A stretch of 39,885 nt of DNA from Microcaldota archaeon (GCA_021848065.1 JAJZNA010000005.1:1-39885); one strand, 5' to 3'; numbered from the stretch's first letter, positions 7,619 to 15,776 are shown. Notes: generated by a model from the letters alone, not told the origin. Numbers and translations: made by a program.

Positions 7619-8008
7619 TCATGCGCTGGACATGATGTTGCCAACAGAATAGAGTATGAACCCTATAAGCACAAGCCATGACTTTGGCCCTGGAAGCGTT
7701 AGGACGAATAGCGAGAATGCGGACCATGTGCCCATCTTCCATGACCACATCTGCATATGCTGCGCTGAGCCATCTGCCATGTATACCGAATTTGCCAAGG
7801 TAGCTATGAACAGGGCAAATGAAGTAAGCACCGCGGACGCGGCAAACAGGCCGAGGCCGAATGCCGGAAGAGATGCGGATATGCCATCGGCAAGCCATGT
7901 AGGGGGGCTCATCCAGATGCTCCAGATCACGTAGATGAATGCGAAGCTTCCTATGAACTTCAACAGAGATGCAGTGTAGTTAGGTTTCCTAGTTTCCTTT
8001 TTAGGCAT
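7619..8008 (-). CDS. Small polytopic membrane protein, unknown function
   Basis: A 129-residue protein with a basic N-terminus (MPKKETRKPN) and about four hydrophobic stretches (roughly 14-33, 42-75, 93-106 and 109-126). I do not recognise a family. A TATA-like box (about 8038-8046) sits the right distance upstream of the ATG. It reads on the same strand as the DMT transporter, but that gene has its own promoter, so cotranscription is not required. The composition is ordinary for a membrane protein and the frame has no strong competitor, so the gene is probably real. Confidence 0.65.
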   Translation of the reverse strand: MPKKETRKPNYTASLLKFIGSFAFIYVIWSIWMSPPTWLADGISASLPAFGLGLFAASAVLTSFALFIATLANSVYMADGSAQHMQMWSWKMGTWSAFSLFVLTLPGPKSWLVLIGFILYSVGNIMSSA

Positions 8009-8151
8009 ACTAATCCCGATTTGGATATTGCAAGCCGGTAATATAAATCTAATGGTATTCCTGGGCGCTATTGCGGCATTTTGGAGGCAAAGCAGGATTA
8101 GTAATAAAAGCTTGATTGGGCAAATATCTATCAGCTAATGCTTGTGTTTTC

Positions 8152-9117
8152 ATGGAGCTGCTAGATCAACAATGGACGGAGAAGTACAGGCCGGGCAGGC
8201 TGGATGAGGTCATAGGCCAGAAGGCAATAGTGAACAGGCTCAAGGCATTCATAAAGGAGGGCAACTTCCCGAGCATGATATTCTCAGGCCCTGCAGGGGT
8301 GGGCAAGACCACGTCTGCAATGGCCATGGCAAAGGAGCTCTACGGAGAGTCCCTTAACCAAGCGTTCCTAGAGCTCAATGCGTCAGACAGCAGGGGAATA
8401 GATGTTGTCAGGGGACGGGTGAAGGAGTTCGCAAAGACGCTCCCGCTCTCCAGCGGACTGGTTAAGATAATATTCCTTGATGAGGCCGACGCCCTCACCT
8501 CTGAGGCGCAGCACGCGCTTAGAAGGACGATGGAAAAGTATACAGCAACTACAAGGTTCATACTCAGCGCCAATTATGCAAGCAAGATAATCGAGCCCAT
8601 ACAGAGCAGGTGCGTGGTGCTCAGGTTCAAGCCGCTTAAGGAAGACGAGATGAAAGAGTACATAAAGAGGATAGCAGACGGCGAGGGGCTTAATATAGAT
8701 GATAAGGCGGTAGAGGCGCTGATATACGTGAGCGAGGGGGACCTAAGGAAGATAACAAATACGCTCCAGGGAGCTGCAGTGTCCAATTCCGAGATAACCG
8801 AGACTTCCATATATGAGATAGCTTCAAAGGCAAGGCCAAAGGAAGTGGCGGCTATGCTTAAGTACGCATTGGGAGGGGATTTCTTAAAGGCACGCAACGA
8901 GCTCAACACCCTTTTCCTCTCTTACGGGATGAGCGGGGAGGACATACTGGTGCAGTGCCATAGGGAGGCCCTCAACCTCGAAGTGGACGACAGGCTCAAG
9001 CTGAGGCTGATAAGCGCCATCGGGGACTACAACTTCAGGATAGTAGAGGGTGCGAACGAGAGGATACAGCTTGAAGCGATGATAGCAAAGCTCGCTCTTA
9101 TCGAAAAGACCAAGTGA
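8152..9117 (+). CDS. rfcS: Replication factor C small subunit
   Basis: AAA+ clamp-loader small subunit of 321 residues from the ATG at 8152. It begins MELLDQQWTEKYRP, the expected RFC N-terminal box. An in-frame TTG at 8116 is rejected because a TATA box (8120-8130) lies between the two and places transcription start on the ATG. Motifs in order: KYRP, IGQ, Walker A GPAGVGKT, Walker B IIFLDEADAL, the arginine-finger SRC motif in QSRCVVLRF, and the C-terminal collar domain from about residue 225. Four RfcS subunits normally join one RfcL. rfcL lies 4 kb away on the other strand, not adjacent as in many archaea. Confidence 0.97.
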   Translation: MELLDQQWTEKYRPGRLDEVIGQKAIVNRLKAFIKEGNFPSMIFSGPAGVGKTTSAMAMAKELYGESLNQAFLELNASDSRGIDVVRGRVKEFAKTLPLSSGLVKIIFLDEADALTSEAQHALRRTMEKYTATTRFILSANYASKIIEPIQSRCVVLRFKPLKEDEMKEYIKRIADGEGLNIDDKAVEALIYVSEGDLRKITNTLQGAAVSNSEITETSIYEIASKARPKEVAAMLKYALGGDFLKARNELNTLFLSYGMSGEDILVQCHREALNLEVDDRLKLRLISAIGDYNFRIVEGANERIQLEAMIAKLALIEKTK

Positions 9118-9245
9118 CCTATTTTTCATCCGGCAGTGACGCATCACAGTAAGACAAAGGACGAACAACGAGGTAGCATATATAAGCGGCTGCTGGAAAT
9201 GTTCATCGTGCCCGCCTGCAATGGCGGCGCTAGTAGTTGAATTGA

Positions 9246-10469
9246 ATGACAGGCATATTTTCGAAGAAGAGCGTATATGCACAGAACCAGATACTGGAGC
9301 TGGACCCGCTTGCAGAGAAGTTGAGCAGAAACGGAAAGAAGGTGGTAAAACTTAACAGAGGAGACCCCCCAAAGTTCTTCCCCACGCCCAAATACATAAT
9401 AGACGCATACGTAAAGGCACTCAGGAGCGGGGCGACATACTACTCCAGGGCCCAAGGGCTCCCTGAACTTGTTGAAGCGGTAGTAGCACGGTACAAGAGG
9501 TACTCCATGGACCTAGACAAGGATGACGTGATAGTGACGGCAGGGGTAAGCGAGGCGCTTCTCTTCATAAACAATGCGCTGATGAACAAGGGGGATAAGG
9601 GCCTTCTTCTTGCACCGTACTATCCACAGTACATACCAAGGCTCATGATAGAGGGTGGAGTTCCGCTCGTTGGAAATATGATCATGGAGAGAGACTGGGA
9701 AGTAGACACGGATTCCCTCTCCAGGAAGCTCAAGAAGATGGGCCATGGAAGGCAGAGGATAAAATACATGATGATAACCAACCCGCACAACCCTACGGGC
9801 AAGGTATTCGAGAGGAACGCACTTGAGGATCTCGTTGAGATAGCGAATGATAATGGCATACTCTTGATAAGCGACGAGATATATGACGAGATAGTATACA
9901 ATGGCAAGAAGTTCACGAGCCTGGGGCAGGTGGCCGGAGATGTGCCGCACATAATACTCAACGGCAGCTCGAAGAATTTCGACTCCACCGGATTCAGGAT
10001 AGGGTTCATGGTCATACCTGGAGAGGACAAGGTGTCACAGAGCCTGAGGGAGAAGTTCTCGCAGTATGCGCTTGTAAGGCTCTCTCTCAACACTCCAAGC
10101 CAGTTCGCTGTGGCAGAAGCCATGAAGAACAAAAAGGAGCATGAGAAGGCAATAAGCCAGATGGTGAGCGCCATCTCTAAAAGGGTTAATTTCGCTGTTG
10201 AGAAGCTCAGGGAGAACCCGTACATCACGGTCACGCAGCCTAACGGCGCCTTCTACATATTCCCCAAGCTCGACATGAAGAGCCTGAAGTTCAAGGGATC
10301 CAAGGATTTCGTCACCAGGGCACTGATGGAGACAGGAGTGCAGCTTACCGGCGGATACTCGTTCGGCTCTCCTGATAATTTCAGGATTGCAGCGCTTCCA
10401 CCTGTCGAGACTCTGGAGTACGCAATAGACAAGGTAAACGAATTCTGCATAAAGAACGCAAAGAAGTGA
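9246..10469 (+). CDS. PLP-dependent class I/II aminotransferase (AspC/Aat family)
   Basis: A 407-residue fold-type I aminotransferase. It shows LNRGDPPKFFPTP near the N-terminus, YYSRAQGLPELVEAV, the NPHNPTG substrate-loop motif, SDEIYDEIVY (the Asp contacting the pyridine nitrogen), and NGSSKNFDSTGFRIG with Lys243 as the Schiff-base lysine. FRIAALP near the C-terminus supplies the carboxylate-binding Arg. The family covers aspartate, alanine and aromatic aminotransferases, and specificity cannot be read here. In a reduced genome it may be one of few transaminases. A TATA box (about 9170-9182) lies well upstream, giving a leader of about 40 nt. The gene converges with the P-type ATPase, whose stop codon is 13 nt beyond its own. 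Confidence 0.92.
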   Translation: MTGIFSKKSVYAQNQILELDPLAEKLSRNGKKVVKLNRGDPPKFFPTPKYIIDAYVKALRSGATYYSRAQGLPELVEAVVARYKRYSMDLDKDDVIVTAGVSEALLFINNALMNKGDKGLLLAPYYPQYIPRLMIEGGVPLVGNMIMERDWEVDTDSLSRKLKKMGHGRQRIKYMMITNPHNPTGKVFERNALEDLVEIANDNGILLISDEIYDEIVYNGKKFTSLGQVAGDVPHIILNGSSKNFDSTGFRIGFMVIPGEDKVSQSLREKFSQYALVRLSLNTPSQFAVAEAMKNKKEHEKAISQMVSAISKRVNFAVEKLRENPYITVTQPNGAFYIFPKLDMKSLKFKGSKDFVTRALMETGVQLTGGYSFGSPDNFRIAALPPVETLEYAIDKVNEFCIKNAKK

Positions 10470-10481
10470 GCAGGGAAGGGG

Positions 10482-13130
10482 CTAGTCGTTGTTGACTACG
10501 CTCCACCCCTTCCTCATGGCCACGACACGGATTATGTCGTATGCGACCACTACGCTGAGGGCAGCCCCAATGGCTATGGCCCAATACTCGGCCGGCAGCG
10601 CCACCACCCCAAATAGGCTTGAAAGCGGCCCGTATATGATGAATGCGGTTGCTGCTATTGATGCGGCAGACGCATATACGAGATACTTGTTGGACATTAT
10701 CGCGGACTGGTATACTCCGAAGCGGAATGACCTGAAGTTGAACGCATTGAATATCTCGAAGAGTATCAGTGTTACCAGCGTTGTTGCGCGCACCACATCT
10801 ATGCCTTCGTGCATAACGTTTGATACGATGTAAAAGACCGACAGAGTCCCCACGGCCATAACAGTGCCGGTTATTACAAGAAGGTACATCAATCCCTTAT
10901 TGAGCAGGTCTGAGCCCTTTCGTGGCTTCACCTTCATGACATCATGGGAAGGGGGGTTGAACCCCAGCGTAAGGGCTGGCATGTCATCTGTGACAAGGTT
11001 CATGAAGAGTATTTGCAGCGCTAGGAGAGGTATTGGGAACCCTACTAAGAGGCCCAGTAGAATGATTAGGATTTCGGCATAGTTGCAGGAAAGCTGGTAC
11101 GTAAAGAATTTGCGTATATTAGAGAAAGTGGTCCTGCCCTCGCTTATAGCAGACACTATTGTGAAGAAGTTGTCATCCTTGAGTATAAGGTCGGCCGACT
11201 CACGTGATACATCTGTGCCATTCTTACCCATGGCTATGCCTATGTGCGCTTCCTTCAGTGCGGGCGCATCGTTGACTCCGTCTCCAGTCATGGCCACGAT
11301 CTCATTGCCCGCCTTGAGGGCCTTTACTATCCTGAGCTTGTGCTCCGGAGTCACCCTTGCGAATATGGAGATGTCTCCCACAGTCTTTGCAAATTCGTCA
11401 TCAGTTATCTTGTCTAGCTGTGGACCCTCTATCACATTTCCTGAGAGCCCTATCTGTTTGGCCACTGCCAGGGCCGTGTTCTTGTCGTCCCCGGTTATCA
11501 TCTTAACCCCTATTCCTGCGGACTTGCAGATCCTAAGCGCCTCTGGCACCTCCTCGCGAGGAGGGTCCACGAGCCCTACGAAACCGAGGAGGACAAGGTC
11601 ATGCTCTGACAGGTCCTCGCCTTCCTCGACTTTCTTGAAGGCAAATGCGAGGGTCCTGAAGCTTGCGGTAGTCAGTTCATGGTTCGCGGCAGTCATCTTC
11701 GAGAGGTACTCGCTCTTCAGTTCAGTGACATTACCGTCCAGGTATATGTACCTGCAGTTGGGAATTAGTATCTCTGGCGCGCCCTTCACGTACACATAGC
11801 TGCCAGTAGGCTCCTTTGAAAGGACCGACATCAGTTTCCTCTGCGAACTGAATGGGACCTCTGCTATCTTATCGGACTTGAAGGATTCCTTGAAAAGGTT
11901 GGCCTTTGCGGCCATGACCAGAAGGGCGGACTCCGTCCTAGACCCTTTTGCCACGTATTCGTCGCCTTTCTCATTTATCTCTATCTTTGCATCGTTGCAG
12001 ATCACCGCAGCCTTTAGTATGACCGAAAGGGTGGGATTCGACTCTGGCTTGAAGTGCGCCCCATCAAGAGAGAATTCACCGCTTAGTTCGTAGCCCGCGC
12101 CGCTTATGTCGAATAGCTGGTTGTTTGCAAATACCTTCTTTGCTGACATCTCCCCCTTTGTTATTGTGCCAGTCTTGTCAGAGCATATTACAGTAGTCTC
12201 GCCTAGGGTCTCCAGTATCGACATCTTGTTCACTATGGCATTCTTCTTGGCCATGCGGTAGGCTCCAGACGCGAGAGTTGTTATCAGTACCACTGGAAAT
12301 CCTTCAGGAAATGCTGACACCGAGAGGGCTATCACCACTATGAAAACCTGCAATAAGGTATCCTCGGATATTGAAGCCGACCTGAACAGTAGTAACAATC
12401 CCGCCAGGAGGGATGCGACAATGGCTATGATCACCACGTATTTTGTTATGCGGTTAACCTTTCCCTGCAGTGGCGATTCCTTTTTTGCAGTGGAGATCAT
12501 GCCCGCTATCTTCCCGAATTCGGTGTTCATGCCGGTGTGCATGACCTTTGCGGTGCATAGCCCATTGACTATAAAGGTGCCCATGAAGAGGGTGTTCTCC
12601 GCCTTGTAGTTCTTTAAGTCGTGTGCAGGGACCTTTGACTTCTCTTTTGATTCTCCAGTAAGCATGGAGTCGTTTACGCGCAGCTCCGTGGCATCTAACA
12701 CTACGCAATCGGCAGGCACTTTCTCACCCACACGAAGTGACACGACATCTCCAGGGACCAGGTTTACCGAAGGTATCTCACGCTCCTTGCCATCTCGCAC
12801 CACTATTGATATTGGCGTTACAAGCTTTTTGAGCGCCTTTATGGCCTTCTCAGCGCGGTATTCCTGCAGGAAGCCTGCGGCTATTATGACCACCAGTATT
12901 GCAACTATGGCATAGCCAGTGATGGCATCTTCTATGACAAAAGAAATTATTGCAGCTGCAGACAGCAGGTACACTATGAAGTTGTTCTCTATCTGCCTCA
13001 ACAATATGTGCAGAGGGGATACGCGAAATAACTCCCTTATCTCGTTAGGACCAAACTCGGCAAGGAGCCTTTCGGCCTCCTTCTGTTCGAGCCCGTTTAC
13101 CTGCTGCGTATCTCTTGATTTGGAAGGCAT
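10482..13130 (-). CDS. P-type Ca2+-transporting ATPase (P2A-like)
   Basis: An 882-residue cation pump with all P-type landmarks: cation-ATPase N-terminal domain, actuator motif LTGES (157-161), M4 motif PEGF (275-278), phosphorylation motif DKTGT with Asp318, nucleotide-domain KGAPE, MTGDD, and the hinge GDGVNDAP. Residues matching SERCA calcium site II are present: Asn and Glu in M5 (SCNYAEI), Asn, Thr and Asp in M6 (FMNLVTDD), and the M4 Glu. This favours Ca2+ over Na/K or H+ transport. PEGF replaces the usual PEGL. Ten membrane helices are expected. It probably exports Ca2+ or Mn2+ across the cell membrane. No operon partner is evident; the K+ channel gene lies upstream on the same strand. 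Confidence 0.93.
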   Translation of the reverse strand: MPSKSRDTQQVNGLEQKEAERLLAEFGPNEIRELFRVSPLHILLRQIENNFIVYLLSAAAIISFVIEDAITGYAIVAILVVIIAAGFLQEYRAEKAIKALKKLVTPISIVVRDGKEREIPSVNLVPGDVVSLRVGEKVPADCVVLDATELRVNDSMLTGESKEKSKVPAHDLKNYKAENTLFMGTFIVNGLCTAKVMHTGMNTEFGKIAGMISTAKKESPLQGKVNRITKYVVIIAIVASLLAGLLLLFRSASISEDTLLQVFIVVIALSVSAFPEGFPVVLITTLASGAYRMAKKNAIVNKMSILETLGETTVICSDKTGTITKGEMSAKKVFANNQLFDISGAGYELSGEFSLDGAHFKPESNPTLSVILKAAVICNDAKIEINEKGDEYVAKGSRTESALLVMAAKANLFKESFKSDKIAEVPFSSQRKLMSVLSKEPTGSYVYVKGAPEILIPNCRYIYLDGNVTELKSEYLSKMTAANHELTTASFRTLAFAFKKVEEGEDLSEHDLVLLGFVGLVDPPREEVPEALRICKSAGIGVKMITGDDKNTALAVAKQIGLSGNVIEGPQLDKITDDEFAKTVGDISIFARVTPEHKLRIVKALKAGNEIVAMTGDGVNDAPALKEAHIGIAMGKNGTDVSRESADLILKDDNFFTIVSAISEGRTTFSNIRKFFTYQLSCNYAEILIILLGLLVGFPIPLLALQILFMNLVTDDMPALTLGFNPPSHDVMKVKPRKGSDLLNKGLMYLLVITGTVMAVGTLSVFYIVSNVMHEGIDVVRATTLVTLILFEIFNAFNFRSFRFGVYQSAIMSNKYLVYASAASIAATAFIIYGPLSSLFGVVALPAEYWAIAIGAALSVVVAYDIIRVVAMRKGWSVVNND

Positions 13131-13268
13131 ATACCAGACTCAACCCCAATTCCCGTCCAGCTTGCGCCCGAAGCATTACATGCTGGCATAAATTCAATGC
13201 TTAATGATTATGGCTTAGCCTATAAATTCGTTTGGTTTGCGTGCAATCCCGGTGGAGCCGCCTGGAAG

Positions 13269-14030
13269 TCACTTTGAGCCCAGGTCCTGGCTTCGGTCAA
13301 GTACGCGCGTGAGCATGTCGGCAGCTATTGTTATTGGATTTATTACGTGCGCTATTTCTAGATCCGCAAGGTGCGACTCTGCGTCCTTGTCAGTGGCCAC
13401 CACGGAGATCTTTACCTTTTTTGACAGCTTCTTCACCACCAAAACAACATATACCGCCTCAGAACTCTCCTTTAGGTCTATAACTATGTCTGTGGCCTTT
13501 TCCAGTGAGAACTTCTGCATCTCCGACTTTAGCGTGTAGTCTGCTAGGAATGCGGGATACCCTTTTGACACCAGTGCGTCTGCCGCAGGCTTCTCGCCCA
13601 ATATTATTATGAAGTTCCTTCTCTGCGCCTTCAGCCTGTCGGCGACAGTGGCATTGGTGGTGCCGTATCCTATCAGCACTATGTGGTTGTGTAGCTTGAC
13701 TTTGGAAAGCCTCGAAGTCTCGGAAGTCAGCTTTTGTATCCTTGAACTCAAAAATTCACCAGATAGAACGGTCATTGCACTAAGGAATATACTAAGGCCT
13801 GCAATTATTAAAATGATTACAAATATCCTGGCAATATCGGTTACAGGCACTATGTCCCCATACCCCACCGTTGATACGGTAACTATTGTGAAGTAAGCGG
13901 CTTCTGTAAGTGAGGTTATCTTTACATTGAAGTTGCCGCTTTGGCCTAGGAAGTAGACCCCGAGAGTGCCATAAGCGAACACTATTACTATTGCAGAGAT
14001 ATACATCAGCACGCTCTTGTCTATGCGCAT
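13269..14030 (-). CDS. Two-helix potassium channel with RCK (TrkA-N) domain
   Basis: A 253-residue K+ channel subunit from the ATG at 14030. Helix 1 (about residues 7-28), a pore loop with the selectivity filter TVGYGD (54-59), then helix 2 (about 68-90), followed by a cytoplasmic RCK/TrkA-N Rossmann domain from about residue 113 (HIVLIGYGTTN). The order matches MthK-type channels, except that no C-terminal TrkA-C lobe is obvious. A longer in-frame ORF begins at 14195, but a TATA box (14051-14060) lies inside it and places transcription start at 14030. It probably works as a tetramer with gating by ligands on the RCK ring. The third Gly of the Rossmann GxGxxG is Asn here. Confidence 0.92.
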   Translation of the reverse strand: MRIDKSVLMYISAIVIVFAYGTLGVYFLGQSGNFNVKITSLTEAAYFTIVTVSTVGYGDIVPVTDIARIFVIILIIAGLSIFLSAMTVLSGEFLSSRIQKLTSETSRLSKVKLHNHIVLIGYGTTNATVADRLKAQRRNFIIILGEKPAADALVSKGYPAFLADYTLKSEMQKFSLEKATDIVIDLKESSEAVYVVLVVKKLSKKVKISVVATDKDAESHLADLEIAHVINPITIAADMLTRVLDRSQDLGSK

Positions 14031-14105
14031 AACATGCTTATTGCATGCCATATTTAAGAACGTAGCGTTGGTGCACCGACGCACCATGTCGAGGTATGCC
14101 AAAAT

Positions 14106-14117
14106 ATGGACTCGGCG
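14106..14117. repeat. Partial copy of tRNA-Ala 3' end (possible att site)
   Basis: ATGGACTCGGCG here matches ATGGACTCTGCG at 15600-15611, which is the tRNA-Ala 3' end plus one flanking base, in the same orientation with one mismatch. The A-rich bases before both copies are also alike. The two copies bracket the AT-rich Fic-phosphatase segment. No integrase is present. Confidence 0.4.
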
Positions 14118-14146
14118 AACGTCAGTAAACCAGTACGACTTACAAA

Positions 14147-14164
14147 CACCATTAAACAATGGTG
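14147..14164 (-). terminator. Hairpin downstream of the phosphatase gene
   Basis: CACCATT-AAAC-AATGGTG is a perfect 7-bp stem beyond the 3' end of the Fic-phosphatase operon. It lies beside a second stem at 14167-14194. It has no clear U tract, so the terminator role is a guess. Confidence 0.35.
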
Positions 14165-14166
14165 AA

Positions 14167-14194
14167 TGATAGTATTCAATGATGTTTACTATCA
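14167..14194 (-). terminator. Hairpin at the phosphatase stop codon
   Basis: TGATAGTA and TACTATCA form an 8-bp stem around a 12-nt loop. One arm overlaps the TGA stop codon of the phosphatase gene. It could end or stabilise the Fic-phosphatase transcript. Confidence 0.35.
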
Positions 14195-14605
14195 CCCAAT
14201 CTCATTCACAAGCTCCATAACTCTTTTTTCTATGCTTTCAAGCCTTTCAGAATGAGCAGCAGGCGTATGCACATTACCCTCCAATTCCCATATGGTTACC
14301 TTGTCAGAACCTTTAAGGCTCTCTGGCAACAATCCCATTTCCTTTTTGCTTAATATCAAGATAATCCTGTCCGCTTGGTCGAGCATCTGTTTAGTTATGT
14401 GCCTTCTTCTATGATTGGATACGTTATGACCTTTGTCAAGCAATAGTTTGGCTGTTATTGGACTTGGTCCAAGCCCTTCTCCCTTTTCACCTATAACATC
14501 TATTCTAGCACTCTTTGCAATATTCTTTTTGGATAACTTATTAAACAAAGTTTCAGCTGCCATGCTCCGTTCTGCATTTCCCTTACATAAAAACAAGACT
14601 TTCAT
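14192..14605 (-). CDS. Low-molecular-weight phosphotyrosine phosphatase / ArsC-like protein
   Basis: A 137-residue protein with the LMW-PTP P-loop at its N-terminus: LFLCKGNAERS, with Cys7 as nucleophile and Arg13 closing the C-x5-R loop. The fold pattern fits (DKGHNVSNHRRRHI, then ADRIILILSKKE). The usual late Asp-Pro pair holding the general acid is not seen; WELEGNVHTPAAHSERL occupies that region, so activity may be altered or supplied by another residue. The family dephosphorylates protein tyrosine or reduces arsenate. It begins 5 nt after the Fic gene ends, so the two form one operon. Composition is visibly AT-richer than neighbouring host genes, hinting at transfer. Family is clear; substrate is unknown. 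Confidence 0.85.
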   Translation of the reverse strand: MKVLFLCKGNAERSMAAETLFNKLSKKNIAKSARIDVIGEKGEGLGPSPITAKLLLDKGHNVSNHRRRHITKQMLDQADRIILILSKKEMGLLPESLKGSDKVTIWELEGNVHTPAAHSERLESIEKRVMELVNEIG

Positions 14606-14610
14606 AATCG

Positions 14611-15501
14611 TTACTTTCTTAGGTATCTATTATATTCCTTTATATATCTCCTGAAAAACCAAAGTACAAATATTGAATCAATTCCTTTGACCTGTGCCCT
14701 CTCTAAAGCATTGTAATAGCCCGTCCGATTTTTGTATGATATATTGAGCATTGGATAACCATTCCTATTTAGCACAAAGTTCATGATTAATCTTGATAGT
14801 CTACCATTCCCATCTACAAACGGATGAACTGTAACAAACCTAAGATGTACAAGTGCAGCTAACTCTACTGGATGCATCTTTGTCTTGTTTTTATTATACC
14901 AGCTAAAGAACTGATTGAGAAGGGGCATAACTTCTACAGGACTCGGCGGTGTAAATTTGCTCCCGTATATCCATACCTGTCTTGCACGTATTTTTCCTGC
15001 TATATCTGACTTTGTATGTTCAAAAAGCGCATGGTGCCACTCTAAAATTAGTTGTAAGGTTAAATCTTTTCTGAATTTTAGCATATTATAAAAAATGGCA
15101 GAATGCGCCTCTGCTTCCTTAACATCCCTCGTAGGTTTGTTTGAAGGAGTGACTCCATGTTGGAGTAGGTTGGCTGTCTCCTTTAGTGTTAATGTTGAAC
15201 CCTCTATTTTTTGGCTGTCATAAGTAAACTTAATCATAAATCCCTCTATTTCCTTTTCCTTTTCAGAAATCGTTGCAGACCCTATGTCTCTCTTATATGC
15301 TGCCTTTATTTTGTCTAATAAGAAGTACCATTTTTGGGCATATACCTGCGTGAGAAAATCGCTCTTCACAGCCTCTAGGTTCTTGGGTATCCTGCTTCCT
15401 AAATACTTTTCTTTTTTAACTACTGTGCCATTTAACCTGAATGAATGCACAAGATAGTAGTAAGTTTTATTACCATATTTTCTTTCCCTTATATTTACCA
15501 T
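14611..15501 (-). CDS. Fic-domain protein (class II, self-inhibited)
   Basis: A 296-residue Fic enzyme. Family members transfer AMP or another phosphate-containing group to Ser, Thr or Tyr of target proteins. The complete catalytic motif HPFVDGNGRLSR runs from His226 to Arg237. An N-terminal inhibitory helix motif, S96-x3-E100-G101 (SQKIEG), marks class II, in which Glu100 blocks ATP binding until released. Residues 1-50 (RERKYGNKTYYYLVH and GTVVKKEKYLG) form a short beta-rich domain common in archaeal Fic proteins. No antitoxin-like small gene precedes it. An LMW phosphatase follows 5 nt later. The start is supported by a TATA box about 26 nt upstream (leaderless). The gene is intact and AT-richer than its surroundings. 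Confidence 0.93.
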   Translation of the reverse strand: MVNIRERKYGNKTYYYLVHSFRLNGTVVKKEKYLGSRIPKNLEAVKSDFLTQVYAQKWYFLLDKIKAAYKRDIGSATISEKEKEIEGFMIKFTYDSQKIEGSTLTLKETANLLQHGVTPSNKPTRDVKEAEAHSAIFYNMLKFRKDLTLQLILEWHHALFEHTKSDIAGKIRARQVWIYGSKFTPPSPVEVMPLLNQFFSWYNKNKTKMHPVELAALVHLRFVTVHPFVDGNGRLSRLIMNFVLNRNGYPMLNISYKNRTGYYNALERAQVKGIDSIFVLWFFRRYIKEYNRYLRK

Positions 15502-15510
15502 AAAAATATT

Positions 15511-15561
15511 TACCCCTACATATTTATTAATATTACTATCTTTAACTAAAGTGTAGGGGTA
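15511..15561 (-). promoter_or_regulatory. Fic promoter with flanking 10-bp inverted repeat (operator-like)
   Basis: TACCCCTACA (15511-15520) and TGTAGGGGTA (15552-15561) are perfect inverted repeats. The AT-rich segment between them (15521-15537) is the minus-strand TATA box for the Fic gene. One arm therefore lies between TATA and the start site and the other just upstream of the BRE. That is a typical arrangement for a repressor or looping site. Confidence 0.6.
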
Positions 15562-15600
15562 TAGGAGGGATTCATACCCTACTTCCTCATAAACTAAAAA

Positions 15601-15707
15601 TGGACTCTGCGGGATTCGGACCCGCAGCCTTCCGCCTTTTTGGTTTGATGAAACTTTTCCAAAAGTTTCCTTGCAAAGCGGACGCTCTACCGTTGAGCTA
15701 AGAGCCC
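15601..15707 (-). tRNA. tRNA-Ala (anticodon TGC) with 35-nt intron
   Basis: Exon 1 is 15672-15707 and exon 2 is 15601-15636, 72 nt when joined. The acceptor is GGGCTCT/AGAGTCC with the G3-U70 wobble that identifies tRNA-Ala; discriminator A, no encoded CCA. The anticodon stem is TCCGC/GCGGA. The intron (15637-15671) sits at the canonical 37/38 site: T32-G35 (TTTG) pairs with CAAA near the intron's 3' end, giving the 4-bp centre of a bulge-helix-bulge for the archaeal splicing endonuclease. The intron has its own hairpin, GAAACTTTT-GG-AAAAGTTTC. The T-loop reads TCCGAAT, so position 55 is C rather than T. A TATA box lies near 15748. Confidence 0.93.
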
Positions 15708-15776
15708 CTGGATAAGATACATTACGGACAATTAATAATATATAGCTTTATAGAATTGTAAAGACGGAAAACGTGC

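Noticed and set aside
9620-10234. 204-codon minus-strand frame
   Set aside because: Antisense to the aminotransferase, no domain, no promoter.
11083-11799. 238-codon plus-strand frame
   Set aside because: Antisense to the P-type ATPase, with Ser/Thr-rich shadow composition.
13131-13268. Plus-strand TATA-like CCTATAAATTCG (about 13217-13228) as promoter of an RNA gene
   Set aside because: No structured RNA or reading frame follows it; it more likely serves the ATPase gene on the minus strand.
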